Assembly (NCBI GenBank): GCA_937966555.1
Contig: CALCLY010000017.1
Span: 1 to 64,000 of the forward strand
Direction: 5' to 3'
DNA: 64,000 bases
From: CALCLY01 sp900552775
GTDB taxonomy: Bacteria > Bacillota > Clostridia > UMGS1883 > UMGS1540
Under the pieces are notes generated by a model. The model was given only the letters and a program-made list of their open reading frames with translations, did no database searches and was not told the DNA's origin. The position numbers and the translations under genes were made by a program. Position 1 is the stretch's first letter. Every line of letters starts with the position of its first letter. Shown here one piece after another: positions 55,209 to 63,825 of this stretch.

Positions 55209-55276
55209 GCGGGCAATCCTAATCATGAATCTGTTGCAGACAGTGTATTCATTCAAATTCGGATTACCCGGTTTTT
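55209..55276. terminator. Long-loop terminator after the M23 gene
   Basis: GCGGGCAATCC pairs with GGATTACCCG (one mismatch or G-U pair) around a loop of about 45 nt that can fold further (TGAAT/ATTCA). On the minus strand it is followed by TTTTATTTTG, so it ends the M23 transcript. Confidence 0.6.
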
Positions 55277-55294
55277 ATCATATTAATATTAAAA

Positions 55295-55945
55295 TCAGTT
55301 AAAGAATTCCTCGGGATTAACAGAAACACCATTTTTTTTGACTTCAAGGTGAACGTGATATCCTTCGGCTTTTTCAATTGATGCGGTATCTCCGCTCTTT
55401 CCCAATACACTTCCTGCGGTAACGGCATCACCGTTATTCACAAAGCACTCGGAAAGAGACGAATACTCGCTTTCAATACCGTTTCCATGATCTATACAAA
55501 CGCTGAGGCCCATAAATGTATCGTTAAAAACTTCTTTCACTGTTCCGTCCGCACATGCGTAAACATCTTCTGTTTGTTCGGATGAAAAATCTATCCCGCT
55601 GTGCGTTCTGAAATCCCCCATCGTCTTTGAATATGAAAGCGATTCGATATGAAATGTTTCGGTTGCAGCTCCTGCGGCAGGATAAGCGAAAACAATTTTT
55701 TCCGGTACATTCTCTGTACTTGCTTCTGCAGCAGGTTCTTCTTTTTTCTCAAAAACAGGCTCCTTTGTCTCTTTAACCACAGTATTTGCGGAAGCATCGG
55801 AGACCTCCGTTTCCGTATCAAATGAAATTTCCCGGGGAATTGATTTTGTAATTTTATTCTTTTCATTAATATATGCCAAAGTGCCTATTCCGCATAAAAA
55901 AACAAATGTCAATAACATAATAAATGATTTTTTTATTCTCTTCAT
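55295..55945 (-). CDS. M23 peptidase, SpoIIQ-like
   Basis: 216 residues. One N-terminal membrane anchor (about 7-25), an acidic linker (30-90) and a LytM/M23 domain (about 95-216) with all metal ligands: H115 and D119 in HSGID, H197 and H199 in GYHVHLEV. The pattern SYSKTMGDFRTHSGIDF and IDHGNGIESEYSSL resembles SpoIIQ, the forespore partner of SpoIIIAH in the engulfment channel. In clostridial SpoIIQ the zinc site is intact, as here; in B. subtilis it is not. A general cell-wall endopeptidase remains possible. No spoIIID or mbl neighbour is present. Confidence 0.65.
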   Translation of the reverse strand: MKRIKKSFIMLLTFVFLCGIGTLAYINEKNKITKSIPREISFDTETEVSDASANTVVKETKEPVFEKKEEPAAEASTENVPEKIVFAYPAAGAATETFHIESLSYSKTMGDFRTHSGIDFSSEQTEDVYACADGTVKEVFNDTFMGLSVCIDHGNGIESEYSSLSECFVNNGDAVTAGSVLGKSGDTASIEKAEGYHVHLEVKKNGVSVNPEEFFN

Positions 55946-56078
55946 TCTTGCACACGTCCTTTCGAAAATATTTTTCCCGAATAAATGTCTTTAATTCATG
56001 AATTTTATGTTACAAATAAGTTTTTTCCCTTTTAAAAGACAGATTAATATGCTAAAATAAAAAAGAGGTGATGAATAA

Positions 56079-58286
56079 ATGAAAAAAATATTTTCCGTTA
56101 TAACAATACTTATTATGTTGGCTCAAAACACTTATGCCGACAACATCTATACTTCGTCAACAGAGAATATTATCTCAGACGGAATCACTCACACGTATAC
56201 CGAACGTTTAACGGATAACGGATGGCAAAAAATCAATATAATTAAAGCCGAGCTTTCAAAAGACAATGTTAAAATCCGCGTTTTGTATGACAAACGCGGC
56301 ATAAGTTACAGAAACGATTTAAAATCAATGGTTGAGAATTCAGATGCCCTGGCCGCGGTTAATGCAGACTTTTTTGATATGACCCAGGCTGCCGGAAGAA
56401 CAACACCTCTCGGTTTGACAATTTCAAACGGAGAAATAATATCTTCACCGTCTTTTGACACAAACTTGGCAGCACTTTATGAAACCGAAAGCGGAGTTTT
56501 TGCAGACTATTTCAATTCTAAAATTTATATATGTGCCGATAACGGAAACAAAGCCGAAATTCTTCATATAAACAAATTTCATCCTACGGCTTCAATTGTT
56601 ATGTTTACAAAAGACTGGGGTAAATATACCGATCCTGTTTCGGACGGTTCAAAAGATATGGTGGTTGAAAATTCAACGGTAAAAGAAATTATTACAAATT
56701 CACAGGGCACCGAAATCCCCGAAAACGGATATGTTCTTAGAGTAAATCCCTCAATAAACAATTTTTTTGACGAAAATTTTGTTGTGGGCGATCATGCAGA
56801 GCTTTCCATTTCAATAACTCCTGATCCTAAAAGCATAAAAAATGCCGTAGGCGGAGGGACAATTTTAGTTTCAAACGGAAAACAGGCAAAATTCACAAGC
56901 AATATAGCAGGATATAACCCACGAACCGCTGCCGGAGTATCCGAAAACGGAAAAACTTTGTATCTTGTAACCGTTGAAGGCAGAGAAAGCAACACACGCG
57001 GAATGACCCAATACGAGCTGGCAGATCTTATGCTTGAAATCGGCTGTTATACTGCCATTAATTTTGACGGCGGAGGTTCAACCGAAATGGTTGCAAAAAA
57101 CGACAAAGGCGCAGCTGAAATCATAAATACCCCTTCAGAAGGAAAACAGCGCAAAATATCAACCGCCCTCGGAGTTACTTCACAAGGTGAAAAACCTATT
57201 ATGTCATCTTTAAAACTTGAGACTTCAAAAGAAACTGTTTTTTTGGGTGACTATGTTGACGTATGGTGCTATCCGAAGGATAACTACGGAAATCCGATAG
57301 ATCCATCTACTCAAATTTATTATTACGCTGATGACAACGGATATTTTGTTGAAAACAAATATTATCCTGCAAAAAGCGGAACGCGTAAAATCACCGTTGT
57401 AATCGGCAATGTTTCTGAAAGCATAAACATAAATGTTCCTGAAAAAATAGCAAATTTAACTTTTTACCCACCTTTTTTCTCCGGCAACTCTGCTTCACTT
57501 TCCATTGTAGCATCTGATATTTACGGAAATAAATCCACAATAGCGCCCGAAAATATAAATTACAAAGTTGTAAGCGGCGATGCGACAGTATCAAACGGAA
57601 ATGTTGTGTGTAACGGAAAAACTGAAATTTCGGCAGAGTTTGGCGGAAAATCAGCTTTTTGCAGAGGAAATTACGATTACAAAAGCAGCGGATTGATATT
57701 TGACGAAATGTCTTCAAGTGTTTCGGAAGCCAGCTTTACCGTTTTGCCTGCTATGCTTAATGAAGACAATCTTATTTCATTAATAACAAACAATATGATC
57801 AGAAACAAAGCTGCTATATCACCGCTTTGTTTTTCGTATTCCGGGATTCAAAATACGGTTTCCGTCACCGATCAATATGTATCAAACAGCGGTGTAAACT
57901 CATTTATAGTACTTAAAAACACAAATTCAAGCGTTATATCAAACGGCATTGAACAGTGGAAAAATCTTGTGAATATAAAAAACGGATCGTCTAAAAATGT
58001 GTTTATTCTTATGACAAACGGCTTGGATTTGGCAGATGAATCGGAAAAAAGGCTTTTTAATAATATTCTTAAAGATATAAAGGATTCGAATAAAAATGTT
58101 TTTGTGATATACACCGGTGATGTATGTTCCTCAGACAATGAAAACGGAATTCGCTATCTGTGCCTTAAATATGTTCCTAAAATATTACTTTCCAACTTTT
58201 CCGAAAGTGTGAAGGACGCCGCATATTTAAAAATATATGCCGATGAAAACACGGTTAAATATGAATTCTCATCCTTGGCTGCATAA
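56079..58286 (+). CDS. Secreted phosphodiester glycosidase (NAGPA domain) protein
   Basis: 735 residues. Signal peptide (1-20). The NAGPA-type domain covers about 60-370: ALAAVNADFF, RTAAGVSENGKTLYLVTVEG and INFDGGGSTEMV are its hallmarks. Known members remove GlcNAc from phosphodiester-linked sugars; bacterial ones may act on wall teichoic acids or phosphoglycans. Residues 370-560 are Ig-like beta domains; the C-terminal 180 residues resemble a calcineurin-type phosphoesterase remnant (FVIYTGDVCSSDNENGIRYL). GAGGTG precedes the ATG. Divergent from the M23 gene; convergent with the transporter. Confidence 0.8.
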   Translation: MKKIFSVITILIMLAQNTYADNIYTSSTENIISDGITHTYTERLTDNGWQKINIIKAELSKDNVKIRVLYDKRGISYRNDLKSMVENSDALAAVNADFFDMTQAAGRTTPLGLTISNGEIISSPSFDTNLAALYETESGVFADYFNSKIYICADNGNKAEILHINKFHPTASIVMFTKDWGKYTDPVSDGSKDMVVENSTVKEIITNSQGTEIPENGYVLRVNPSINNFFDENFVVGDHAELSISITPDPKSIKNAVGGGTILVSNGKQAKFTSNIAGYNPRTAAGVSENGKTLYLVTVEGRESNTRGMTQYELADLMLEIGCYTAINFDGGGSTEMVAKNDKGAAEIINTPSEGKQRKISTALGVTSQGEKPIMSSLKLETSKETVFLGDYVDVWCYPKDNYGNPIDPSTQIYYYADDNGYFVENKYYPAKSGTRKITVVIGNVSESININVPEKIANLTFYPPFFSGNSASLSIVASDIYGNKSTIAPENINYKVVSGDATVSNGNVVCNGKTEISAEFGGKSAFCRGNYDYKSSGLIFDEMSSSVSEASFTVLPAMLNEDNLISLITNNMIRNKAAISPLCFSYSGIQNTVSVTDQYVSNSGVNSFIVLKNTNSSVISNGIEQWKNLVNIKNGSSKNVFILMTNGLDLADESEKRLFNNILKDIKDSNKNVFVIYTGDVCSSDNENGIRYLCLKYVPKILLSNFSESVKDAAYLKIYADENTVKYEFSSLAA

Positions 58287-58310
58287 AAAACGCCCGCTTG
58301 GGCGTTTTTT
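58285..58310. terminator. Bidirectional terminator
   Basis: AAAAAACGCCC GCTT GGGCGTTTTTT, a perfect stem ending both the glycosidase and the transporter transcripts; the transporter stop codon is at its edge. Confidence 0.95.
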
Positions 58311-60054
58311 ATGCTAAACCGTATTTATCCAAATATTCATTATACATCTCGTCAAACATGGCGTCACCGTGAGTTTTAATTTTATTAAGATATTTATGAG
58401 TATTGAACGTATCAGCGTCAACCTGGATAAGACAGACTGCAATGTTTGAGCAGTGATCCGCAACTCTCTCACAATTTGTAACAAGATCAGAAAGAACAAA
58501 ACCTGTTTCTATAGTACACTTCCCTTCCTGTAAACGCATAACATGCGATGATTTAATATTATTCTTCATCAAGTCAATTACTTGTTCAAGGGGTTCAACT
58601 TTCTTTGCTTCTTCAATGTCATTTTTTATAAACGCGTCAATTGTTATATCTAAAATTTCGGACAAAGCCTTTTTAAGATTATTTATTTCCGACACAGCTT
58701 CATCTGAAAATGTCAGCTCTTTTTCAAAAATTTCCTTTGCAACCTCTGCCATATTCAAGGCATGGTCACTTATTCTTTCAAAATCGCCTATAGTGTGAAG
58801 AAGATTTGATGTTTCATGGCTGTCCGATACAGAAAGATTCTTTCTGCACACTTTAACCAGAAATGTCCCGAGTTTATCTTCGTAGACATCGGTACGAGCT
58901 TCGTTTTCCTCTATCTGAGCTGCAATTTTTTTATCATAATTTTCAAGAAGATTTAGTGCGGAAATAAAATTATCCTTAGCCAAAACAGCCATTTCATCGG
59001 TCAAATGTTTGCACTGAGAAATGGCAACGGCCGGTGTCTGCAAAAGTCTTTCATCTATAAAAGCATCTTTTTCTTTTTTATCGTCTTTAATTAAAATGTA
59101 CGCAAGTTTTTCAAACTGCTTCATAAAAGGAAGCAGTGCTAAAGTTGTAAAAATGTTGAAAAATGAATGAACAATTGCAACATTTGCAGCATTCATCGGC
59201 GCATATAGAAAATCCGGATTTGCAATCCATTTGTAAAAATAAAACAAAATCATAAAAAGCGCAACACCGATTGTATTAAAGTATAATCTGAAAAGAGCCG
59301 CTCTTTTTGCATTTTTATTCGCACCGATAGACGAAAGTATTGCTGTTGCACATGCGCCTATGTTTGCTCCCAATATAATCGGCAAAGCCGAAAGACATGT
59401 GATCTGTCCGGTTACGCAAAGGGCCTGGACTATACCCACAGCTGCCGATGAGCTTTGGATGATAGCTGTGAAAACAGTACCGGCAATAACGCCTAAAATC
59501 GGATTTGAAAAAAGCGAAAGCAAATTTTTGAATTCTTCATTATCAGCCAAAGGCTTTACAGCATCACTCATCATGCCCATACCTACAAGAAGAACCGCAA
59601 AACCAAGCAAAATACCGCCTATATCCTTGCTTTTCGGTCTTTTAACAAACATGTAAAGAATAATTCCGGCAACAGCGCAGATAAGAGATAATGTAGTGGG
59701 CTTAAAAAGCTGGACAAAAATATTACCGCCTTCGGCACCGGACAAACTGAGCAGCCACGCTGTCATGGTTGTTCCGATATTTGAACCTACAATAATACCC
59801 ATTGACTGAGAAAATTCCATAAGTCCGGAGTTGACAAAGCCAACAACCATAACAGTTGTCGCTGTGGAACTTTGTATAATGGCAGTAACAACAACACCCA
59901 GCAAAATTCCTTTTGCGGTATTGGAAGTGAGATGATCAAGCATTGTTTTTAATTTTTTTCCGGCGCTTTTTTCAAGACATTCACCCATAAAGTTCATTCC
60001 GAAAAGGAAAATGCCAAGTCCGCCAAGCAGTGTAAATACCGATATTATATTCAA
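58309..60054 (-). CDS. Na/Pi cotransporter family protein with PhoU-like C-terminus
   Basis: 581 residues. Two Na_Pi_cotrans repeats with the QSSSA/QSST signatures (AIIQSSTATTVM near residue 60, AIIQSSSAAVGI near 200) in about 10 membrane segments (1-330), then a cytoplasmic PhoU-like helical domain (about 350-560). It imports phosphate with sodium, or exports it; direction is not readable. TTG 60054 follows GAGGTG (60062-60067); the in-frame ATG at 60096 has no binding site. Single gene. Confidence 0.92.
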   Translation of the reverse strand: MNIISVFTLLGGLGIFLFGMNFMGECLEKSAGKKLKTMLDHLTSNTAKGILLGVVVTAIIQSSTATTVMVVGFVNSGLMEFSQSMGIIVGSNIGTTMTAWLLSLSGAEGGNIFVQLFKPTTLSLICAVAGIILYMFVKRPKSKDIGGILLGFAVLLVGMGMMSDAVKPLADNEEFKNLLSLFSNPILGVIAGTVFTAIIQSSSAAVGIVQALCVTGQITCLSALPIILGANIGACATAILSSIGANKNAKRAALFRLYFNTIGVALFMILFYFYKWIANPDFLYAPMNAANVAIVHSFFNIFTTLALLPFMKQFEKLAYILIKDDKKEKDAFIDERLLQTPAVAISQCKHLTDEMAVLAKDNFISALNLLENYDKKIAAQIEENEARTDVYEDKLGTFLVKVCRKNLSVSDSHETSNLLHTIGDFERISDHALNMAEVAKEIFEKELTFSDEAVSEINNLKKALSEILDITIDAFIKNDIEEAKKVEPLEQVIDLMKNNIKSSHVMRLQEGKCTIETGFVLSDLVTNCERVADHCSNIAVCLIQVDADTFNTHKYLNKIKTHGDAMFDEMYNEYLDKYGLA

Positions 60055-60084
60055 AATAAAACACCTCAACAACTTAGTATATTT

Positions 60085-60093
60085 ATTGTACCA
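60085..60093 (-). promoter_or_regulatory. Extended -10 promoter for the Na/Pi cotransporter
   Basis: On the minus strand TGGTACAAT, identical to the extended -10 upstream of GH20 (11579-11587). No good -35. Confidence 0.4.
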
Positions 60094-60203
60094 CAAAAAA
60101 AGATAAAAATAAATACATATTTTACATTTTCACCTAATATCGTTATAAAAAAATATAAAATACGACTTAATACATTTTTTTTTGTAAAAAAACACAAAAA
60201 AAA

Positions 60204-60524
60204 CGGGCTGTTTAAAAAGCCACAACCCGATAAGGTAGTATTGGTTTTAAAAGCCGTTCTTTAAGTTTATACTTCGTAAACAGGCGGTCGTATACGTCAG
60301 TATTACGACCGCCTGTTTTCTTGTCTAAATCTTAAACTCCGACCTTCAAAACTGCTCTGCACCCTGTAAACAATATTTTTTGATGAAGTTCAAGGCAAAA
60401 AAGCGAGTAATCCTGTCGGATTTCGAGCCTTTTTTAACGCTGAAATTCGCAAAAAAGATGTTTAGCAGGGCAATACTTCCTTGCCGGGCTGTGGCTAAAG
60501 CCAACCGACTTTTTTAAACAGCCA
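60204..60524. mobile_element. Non-coding repeat element with inverted ends (MITE-like)
   Basis: This fills the 438-bp gap 60097-60534. GGCTGTTTAAAAAG (60206-60219) and CTTTTTTAAACAGCC (60509-60523) are inverted ends differing by one T. Inside are a near-perfect hairpin AAACAGGCGGTCGTA/TACGACCGCCTGTTT (60278-60317, bidirectional-terminator-like), AATCC/GGATT around 60409, and the 62-bp unit also found at 1-62. No transposase or convincing gene. A target-site duplication is not evident. Confidence 0.6.
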
Positions 60525-60534
60525 CTTAACTTGT

Positions 60535-61176
60535 TTAAGCTCTTGCCTCTTTAACTTTAGCAATAAATTCTTTTGCAGTTTCTGTAATTGCTTTGTAATC
60601 ACCTGTTTTGGCACCTTTTGTGAGGGATCCACCCGCACCGACAGCTACAGCTCCGGCTTTGATCCATTCACCGACATTGCTGAGATCAACACCGCCCGTA
60701 GGCATCATTTTCGCCTGCGGAACGGGACCTTTGATTGCCTTTAAAATTTTGGGTCCAAAAGCTTCACCGGGGAAAACTTTAACAATATCTGCACCGCTTT
60801 CCATAGCTTCTACAACTTCTTTAATAGTCATTGCACCGGGCATACAGGGCACTCTGTAACGGTTACAAAGTCTAACTGTTTCAGCGTTAAAATAAGGGCT
60901 TACAATATACTGTGCGCCGGAAAGAATTGCAATTCTTGCAGTTTCCGAATCCATTACGGTACCTGCACCGAGAATCATTTCTCCGCCGGAATATTCCTTT
61001 GCAAGTTCTTCAATAACCTTATGTGCCATCGGTACTGTGAATGTAAGCTCAATTGCAGGAACTCCGCCTTCAAGGCAAGCATCTGCTATTCTTTTTGCTT
61101 TTTCACCGTTTTCTGCACGGACAACAGCAACCACACCGCTGTCGCAAATTTTGGTAAGTACTAATTCCTTATCCAT
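60535..61176 (-). CDS. eda: Bifunctional KDPG / KHG aldolase
   Basis: 213 residues, a normal class I aldolase of this family. It cleaves 2-keto-3-deoxy-6-phosphogluconate to pyruvate and glyceraldehyde-3-phosphate, the last step of uronic-acid and Entner-Doudoroff breakdown. Motifs: VVAVVRAENGE, AIELTFTVP with the base Glu, LGAGTVMD, the Schiff-base Lys in DIVKVFPGEAFGPKIL, and MPTGGV. GAAAGGATG precedes the ATG. It begins 31 nt after guaB, likely co-transcribed. Product of the lyases could feed here through KDG kinase, which is not in the window. Confidence 0.93.
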   Translation of the reverse strand: MDKELVLTKICDSGVVAVVRAENGEKAKRIADACLEGGVPAIELTFTVPMAHKVIEELAKEYSGGEMILGAGTVMDSETARIAILSGAQYIVSPYFNAETVRLCNRYRVPCMPGAMTIKEVVEAMESGADIVKVFPGEAFGPKILKAIKGPVPQAKMMPTGGVDLSNVGEWIKAGAVAVGAGGSLTKGAKTGDYKAITETAKEFIAKVKEARA

Positions 61177-61207
61177 TTAAATCATCCTTTCAGTTAATAA
61201 ATTAAAT

Positions 61208-62662
61208 TTATTCATGCATCGAATAGTTCGGTGCTTCTTTTGTTATAGATATATCGTGCGGATGGCTTTCTTTAAGACCTGCTCCCGTTATTCTGACAAA
61301 CTGGCTCTCTCTTTGGAGTGTTTCTATATCGGGTGCTCCGCAGTAACCCATACCGCTTCTCAAACCGCCCAAAAGCTGATAAATAGTATCTGCAAGAGGT
61401 CCTTTATAAGGCACACGTCCTTCAACGCCTTCGGGGACAAGTTTTTTGTTTCCTTCCTGGAAATATCTGTCGCGGCTTCCTTCGTTCATTGCACCGATTG
61501 AGCCCATACCGCGATAAACTTTAAAGCGTCTGCCAAGATAAATTTCTTCTTCACCGGGGCTTTCCTCGCATCCGGCAAACAGACTTCCTATCATAACAAC
61601 ATTAGCTCCTACCGCAATAGCCTTAGTTACGTCACCGGAATATTTTATGCCGCCGTCAGCTATAACCGGAATTCCGTATTTATCAGCAACTTCGCAAGCA
61701 TCGCATATAGCAGTAATTTGAGGTACACCCATTCCGGCTACAACACGCGTGGTGCATATGGAACCGGGTCCCATTCCCACTTTTACGGCATCGGCACCTG
61801 CTTCAATCAAAGCCTTAGCTGCTTCACCGGTTGCAATGTTACCTGCAATTACCGGCAAATCAGGGAAAGCATTCTTGATTTTTTTAACGGTATTGATAAT
61901 ATTTTGCGAGTGACCGTGTGCCGAATCGAGACCGACAACATCAACATGAGCGTCCACAAGCGCGCGGCATCTTTCAAGTACATCTTTGGTTGCACCGATT
62001 GCAGCACCTACAAGAAGTCTGCCGCTGTCATCTCTTGCCGAACGCGGATATCTTACGGCTTTCTCTATATCTTTGATTGTTATAAGACCTTTAAGCATAT
62101 AGTTCTTATCGACAATCGGAAGTTTCTCAATCTTATGATATCTTAAAATTTCCTGTGCTTCGGAAAGAGTTGTGCCTTCAGGAGCGGTTATGAGATTATC
62201 TTTCGTCATTACATCTTTGATTTTCTTGGAAAAATCTTCTTCAAAACGTAAATCTCTGTTTGTAAGAATTCCGACAAGTTTTCCATTTACCGTAATCGGT
62301 ACACCGGATATTTTGTATTTTCCCATAAGCTTGTCCGCATCCTGCAAAGTATTGTCAGGCTCCAAATGAAACGGATCAACTATAACGCCGTTTTCAGAAC
62401 GTTTTACTTTGTCTACTTCAACAGCCTGATTTTCAATTGACATGTTTTTATGTATTATACCGATTCCGCCTTCTCTCGCCATAGCAATTGCAAGATGTGA
62501 CTCTGTTACGGTATCCATAGCCGCACTCATTAGCGGAATATTAAGTTTAATATTTTTTGTGAGTTTAGTTTCGAGATTAATATCTGCCGGTAATACGTCA
62601 GATTCACGCGGAACCAATAAAATATCATCAAACGTAAGTCCGATTTTGCTAAAATCTTTCAT
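61208..62662 (-). CDS. guaB: IMP dehydrogenase
   Basis: 484 residues, the usual bacterial length. It oxidises IMP to XMP with NAD+, the committed step to GTP. TIM barrel with two CBS domains inserted (about 95-215), the catalytic loop GSICTTRVVAGMG with the nucleophile Cys, the flap RGMGSIGAM and GVEGRVPYKG. ATG 62662 follows GGAGAA and starts MKDFSKIGLTFDDILL as expected; an upstream in-frame ATG adds seven atypical residues. It has a perfect consensus promoter. Confidence 0.97.
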   Translation of the reverse strand: MKDFSKIGLTFDDILLVPRESDVLPADINLETKLTKNIKLNIPLMSAAMDTVTESHLAIAMAREGGIGIIHKNMSIENQAVEVDKVKRSENGVIVDPFHLEPDNTLQDADKLMGKYKISGVPITVNGKLVGILTNRDLRFEEDFSKKIKDVMTKDNLITAPEGTTLSEAQEILRYHKIEKLPIVDKNYMLKGLITIKDIEKAVRYPRSARDDSGRLLVGAAIGATKDVLERCRALVDAHVDVVGLDSAHGHSQNIINTVKKIKNAFPDLPVIAGNIATGEAAKALIEAGADAVKVGMGPGSICTTRVVAGMGVPQITAICDACEVADKYGIPVIADGGIKYSGDVTKAIAVGANVVMIGSLFAGCEESPGEEEIYLGRRFKVYRGMGSIGAMNEGSRDRYFQEGNKKLVPEGVEGRVPYKGPLADTIYQLLGGLRSGMGYCGAPDIETLQRESQFVRITGAGLKESHPHDISITKEAPNYSMHE

Positions 62663-62711
62663 GTTTTTCTCCGATCTCCGCAAATGCGGTTAAGTATTAT
62701 TTTAATTAGAT

Positions 62712-62740
62712 ATTATATCAAATTATTGAAATCGTGTCAA
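62712..62740 (-). promoter_or_regulatory. Consensus sigma-A promoter of guaB
   Basis: On the minus strand TTGACA (62740-62735), 17-nt spacer, TATAAT (62717-62712): both boxes are perfect. The leader of about 43 nt has a small CCGC AAAT GCGG hairpin (62678-62689) and no purine riboswitch core. Confidence 0.9.
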
Positions 62741-62776
62741 TCATTTTTTAAACTTTACGGCTGATTTATTTTTAAA

Positions 62777-62798
62777 ATTTGTGGCTGATTTACAGCCA
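62777..62798 (-). terminator. Weak hairpin at the gpsA stop
   Basis: TGGCTG and CAGCCA (62782-62787, 62793-62798) pair around the stop codon; on the minus strand CAAATTTTAAAAAT follows. Weak T run, so termination is uncertain. Confidence 0.35.
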
Positions 62799-63800
62799 TT
62801 CCGCTTCGTTCTCGTCCGCTTCACTTTTTCTGTCTCTTGTCATAAGCGACATTACGGCATCACGCGGAGACATTTTTTCAAAAAGGATTTTATAAGCCGC
62901 TTCTGTAATAGGCATTGAAACATTATATTTTTTTGATAATGCATATGCACATTCTGCAGCAAAAACTCCTTCAACAACCATATGCACTTCTTTCTGGGCT
63001 TCCTGAGCCGACATACCTTGACCTATCAATATTCCTGCTCTCCTGTTTCTTGAGTGCATACTCGTGCAGGTAACAATCAAATCGCCTATTCCGGAAAGTC
63101 CGGCAAATGTGTGGGGTTTCGCTCCCATTTTTACTCCAAGACGCGAAATTTCAGCAAGACCTCTTGTCATTAATGCGGCTTTTGTATTATCACCGAGACC
63201 GAGTCCGTCGCTTATTCCGGCGCAAAGTGCAATAACATTTTTAAGTGCGCCGCCTGTTTCGACCCCTATAACATCATTATGAGTATACACTCGAAATGTA
63301 TCTGTCATGAATACGTCCTGTATTTCCTCAGCTGCCTCTTTTGATTCGGACGCAGAGACAATTGTTGTCGGGATACCGCGCGCAACCTCTTCGGCATGCG
63401 AAGGACCGCTTAAAACCACTATGCGGCTTTTGGGGCAGCATTCCTTAATTATAACACTCAGACGCTTGTTCGAATCATGTTCAAATCCTTTTGAAACATT
63501 AACAAGAATTTTACCGTCGGCATATCTGGAAAAGAGTTTTGCTGTATTTAATACAGCGTGTGAAGGAACTGCGAAAACAAAAATATCAGAGTTTTCAGTG
63601 TCCTCTGCCTTATATGTAAAATGTATTTTATCGGAAAGCTTTATTCCGGGGAGACAAGCCTCGTTTGAGTGATTATTACAAATCAAATCGCTCTCTTCTT
63701 TTTTCCATGACCATAAAGTTACGTCATGACCTTTTTCGGCTATTAAATTTGCCAGTGCGCAGCCCCAGCCACCGGAACCTATTACAGAAATATTCTTCAA
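62790..63800 (-). CDS. gpsA: Glycerol-3-phosphate dehydrogenase [NAD(P)+]
   Basis: 336 residues, cytosolic; reduces dihydroxyacetone phosphate to sn-glycerol-3-phosphate for phospholipids. Rossmann GSGGWGCALA at the N-terminus, LSGPSHAEEVARG, the catalytic Lys in GGALKNVIALCAG, and GDLIVTC..SRNRRAG near the C-terminal domain. TTG 63800 follows GGAGGT with a 7-nt gap and begins MKNISVIGSGGWG; the in-frame ATG at 63815 is inside the spacer before that site. Downstream of plsY, a common gene order in Firmicutes. Confidence 0.96.
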   Translation of the reverse strand: MKNISVIGSGGWGCALANLIAEKGHDVTLWSWKKEESDLICNNHSNEACLPGIKLSDKIHFTYKAEDTENSDIFVFAVPSHAVLNTAKLFSRYADGKILVNVSKGFEHDSNKRLSVIIKECCPKSRIVVLSGPSHAEEVARGIPTTIVSASESKEAAEEIQDVFMTDTFRVYTHNDVIGVETGGALKNVIALCAGISDGLGLGDNTKAALMTRGLAEISRLGVKMGAKPHTFAGLSGIGDLIVTCTSMHSRNRRAGILIGQGMSAQEAQKEVHMVVEGVFAAECAYALSKKYNVSMPITEAAYKILFEKMSPRDAVMSLMTRDRKSEADENEAEWL

Positions 63801-63825
63801 AAAAATTACCTCCATTAAATGACAA

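Noticed and set aside
56038..56052. Possible sigma-F/G promoter (GCATA) for the SpoIIQ-like gene
   Set aside because: The only G-rich -10 candidate lies 18-19 nt away, longer than the 15-16 nt normally used.
62663..62710. Purine riboswitch before guaB
   Set aside because: The leader is only about 43 nt and holds just a 4-bp hairpin, far too short for an aptamer with expression platform.
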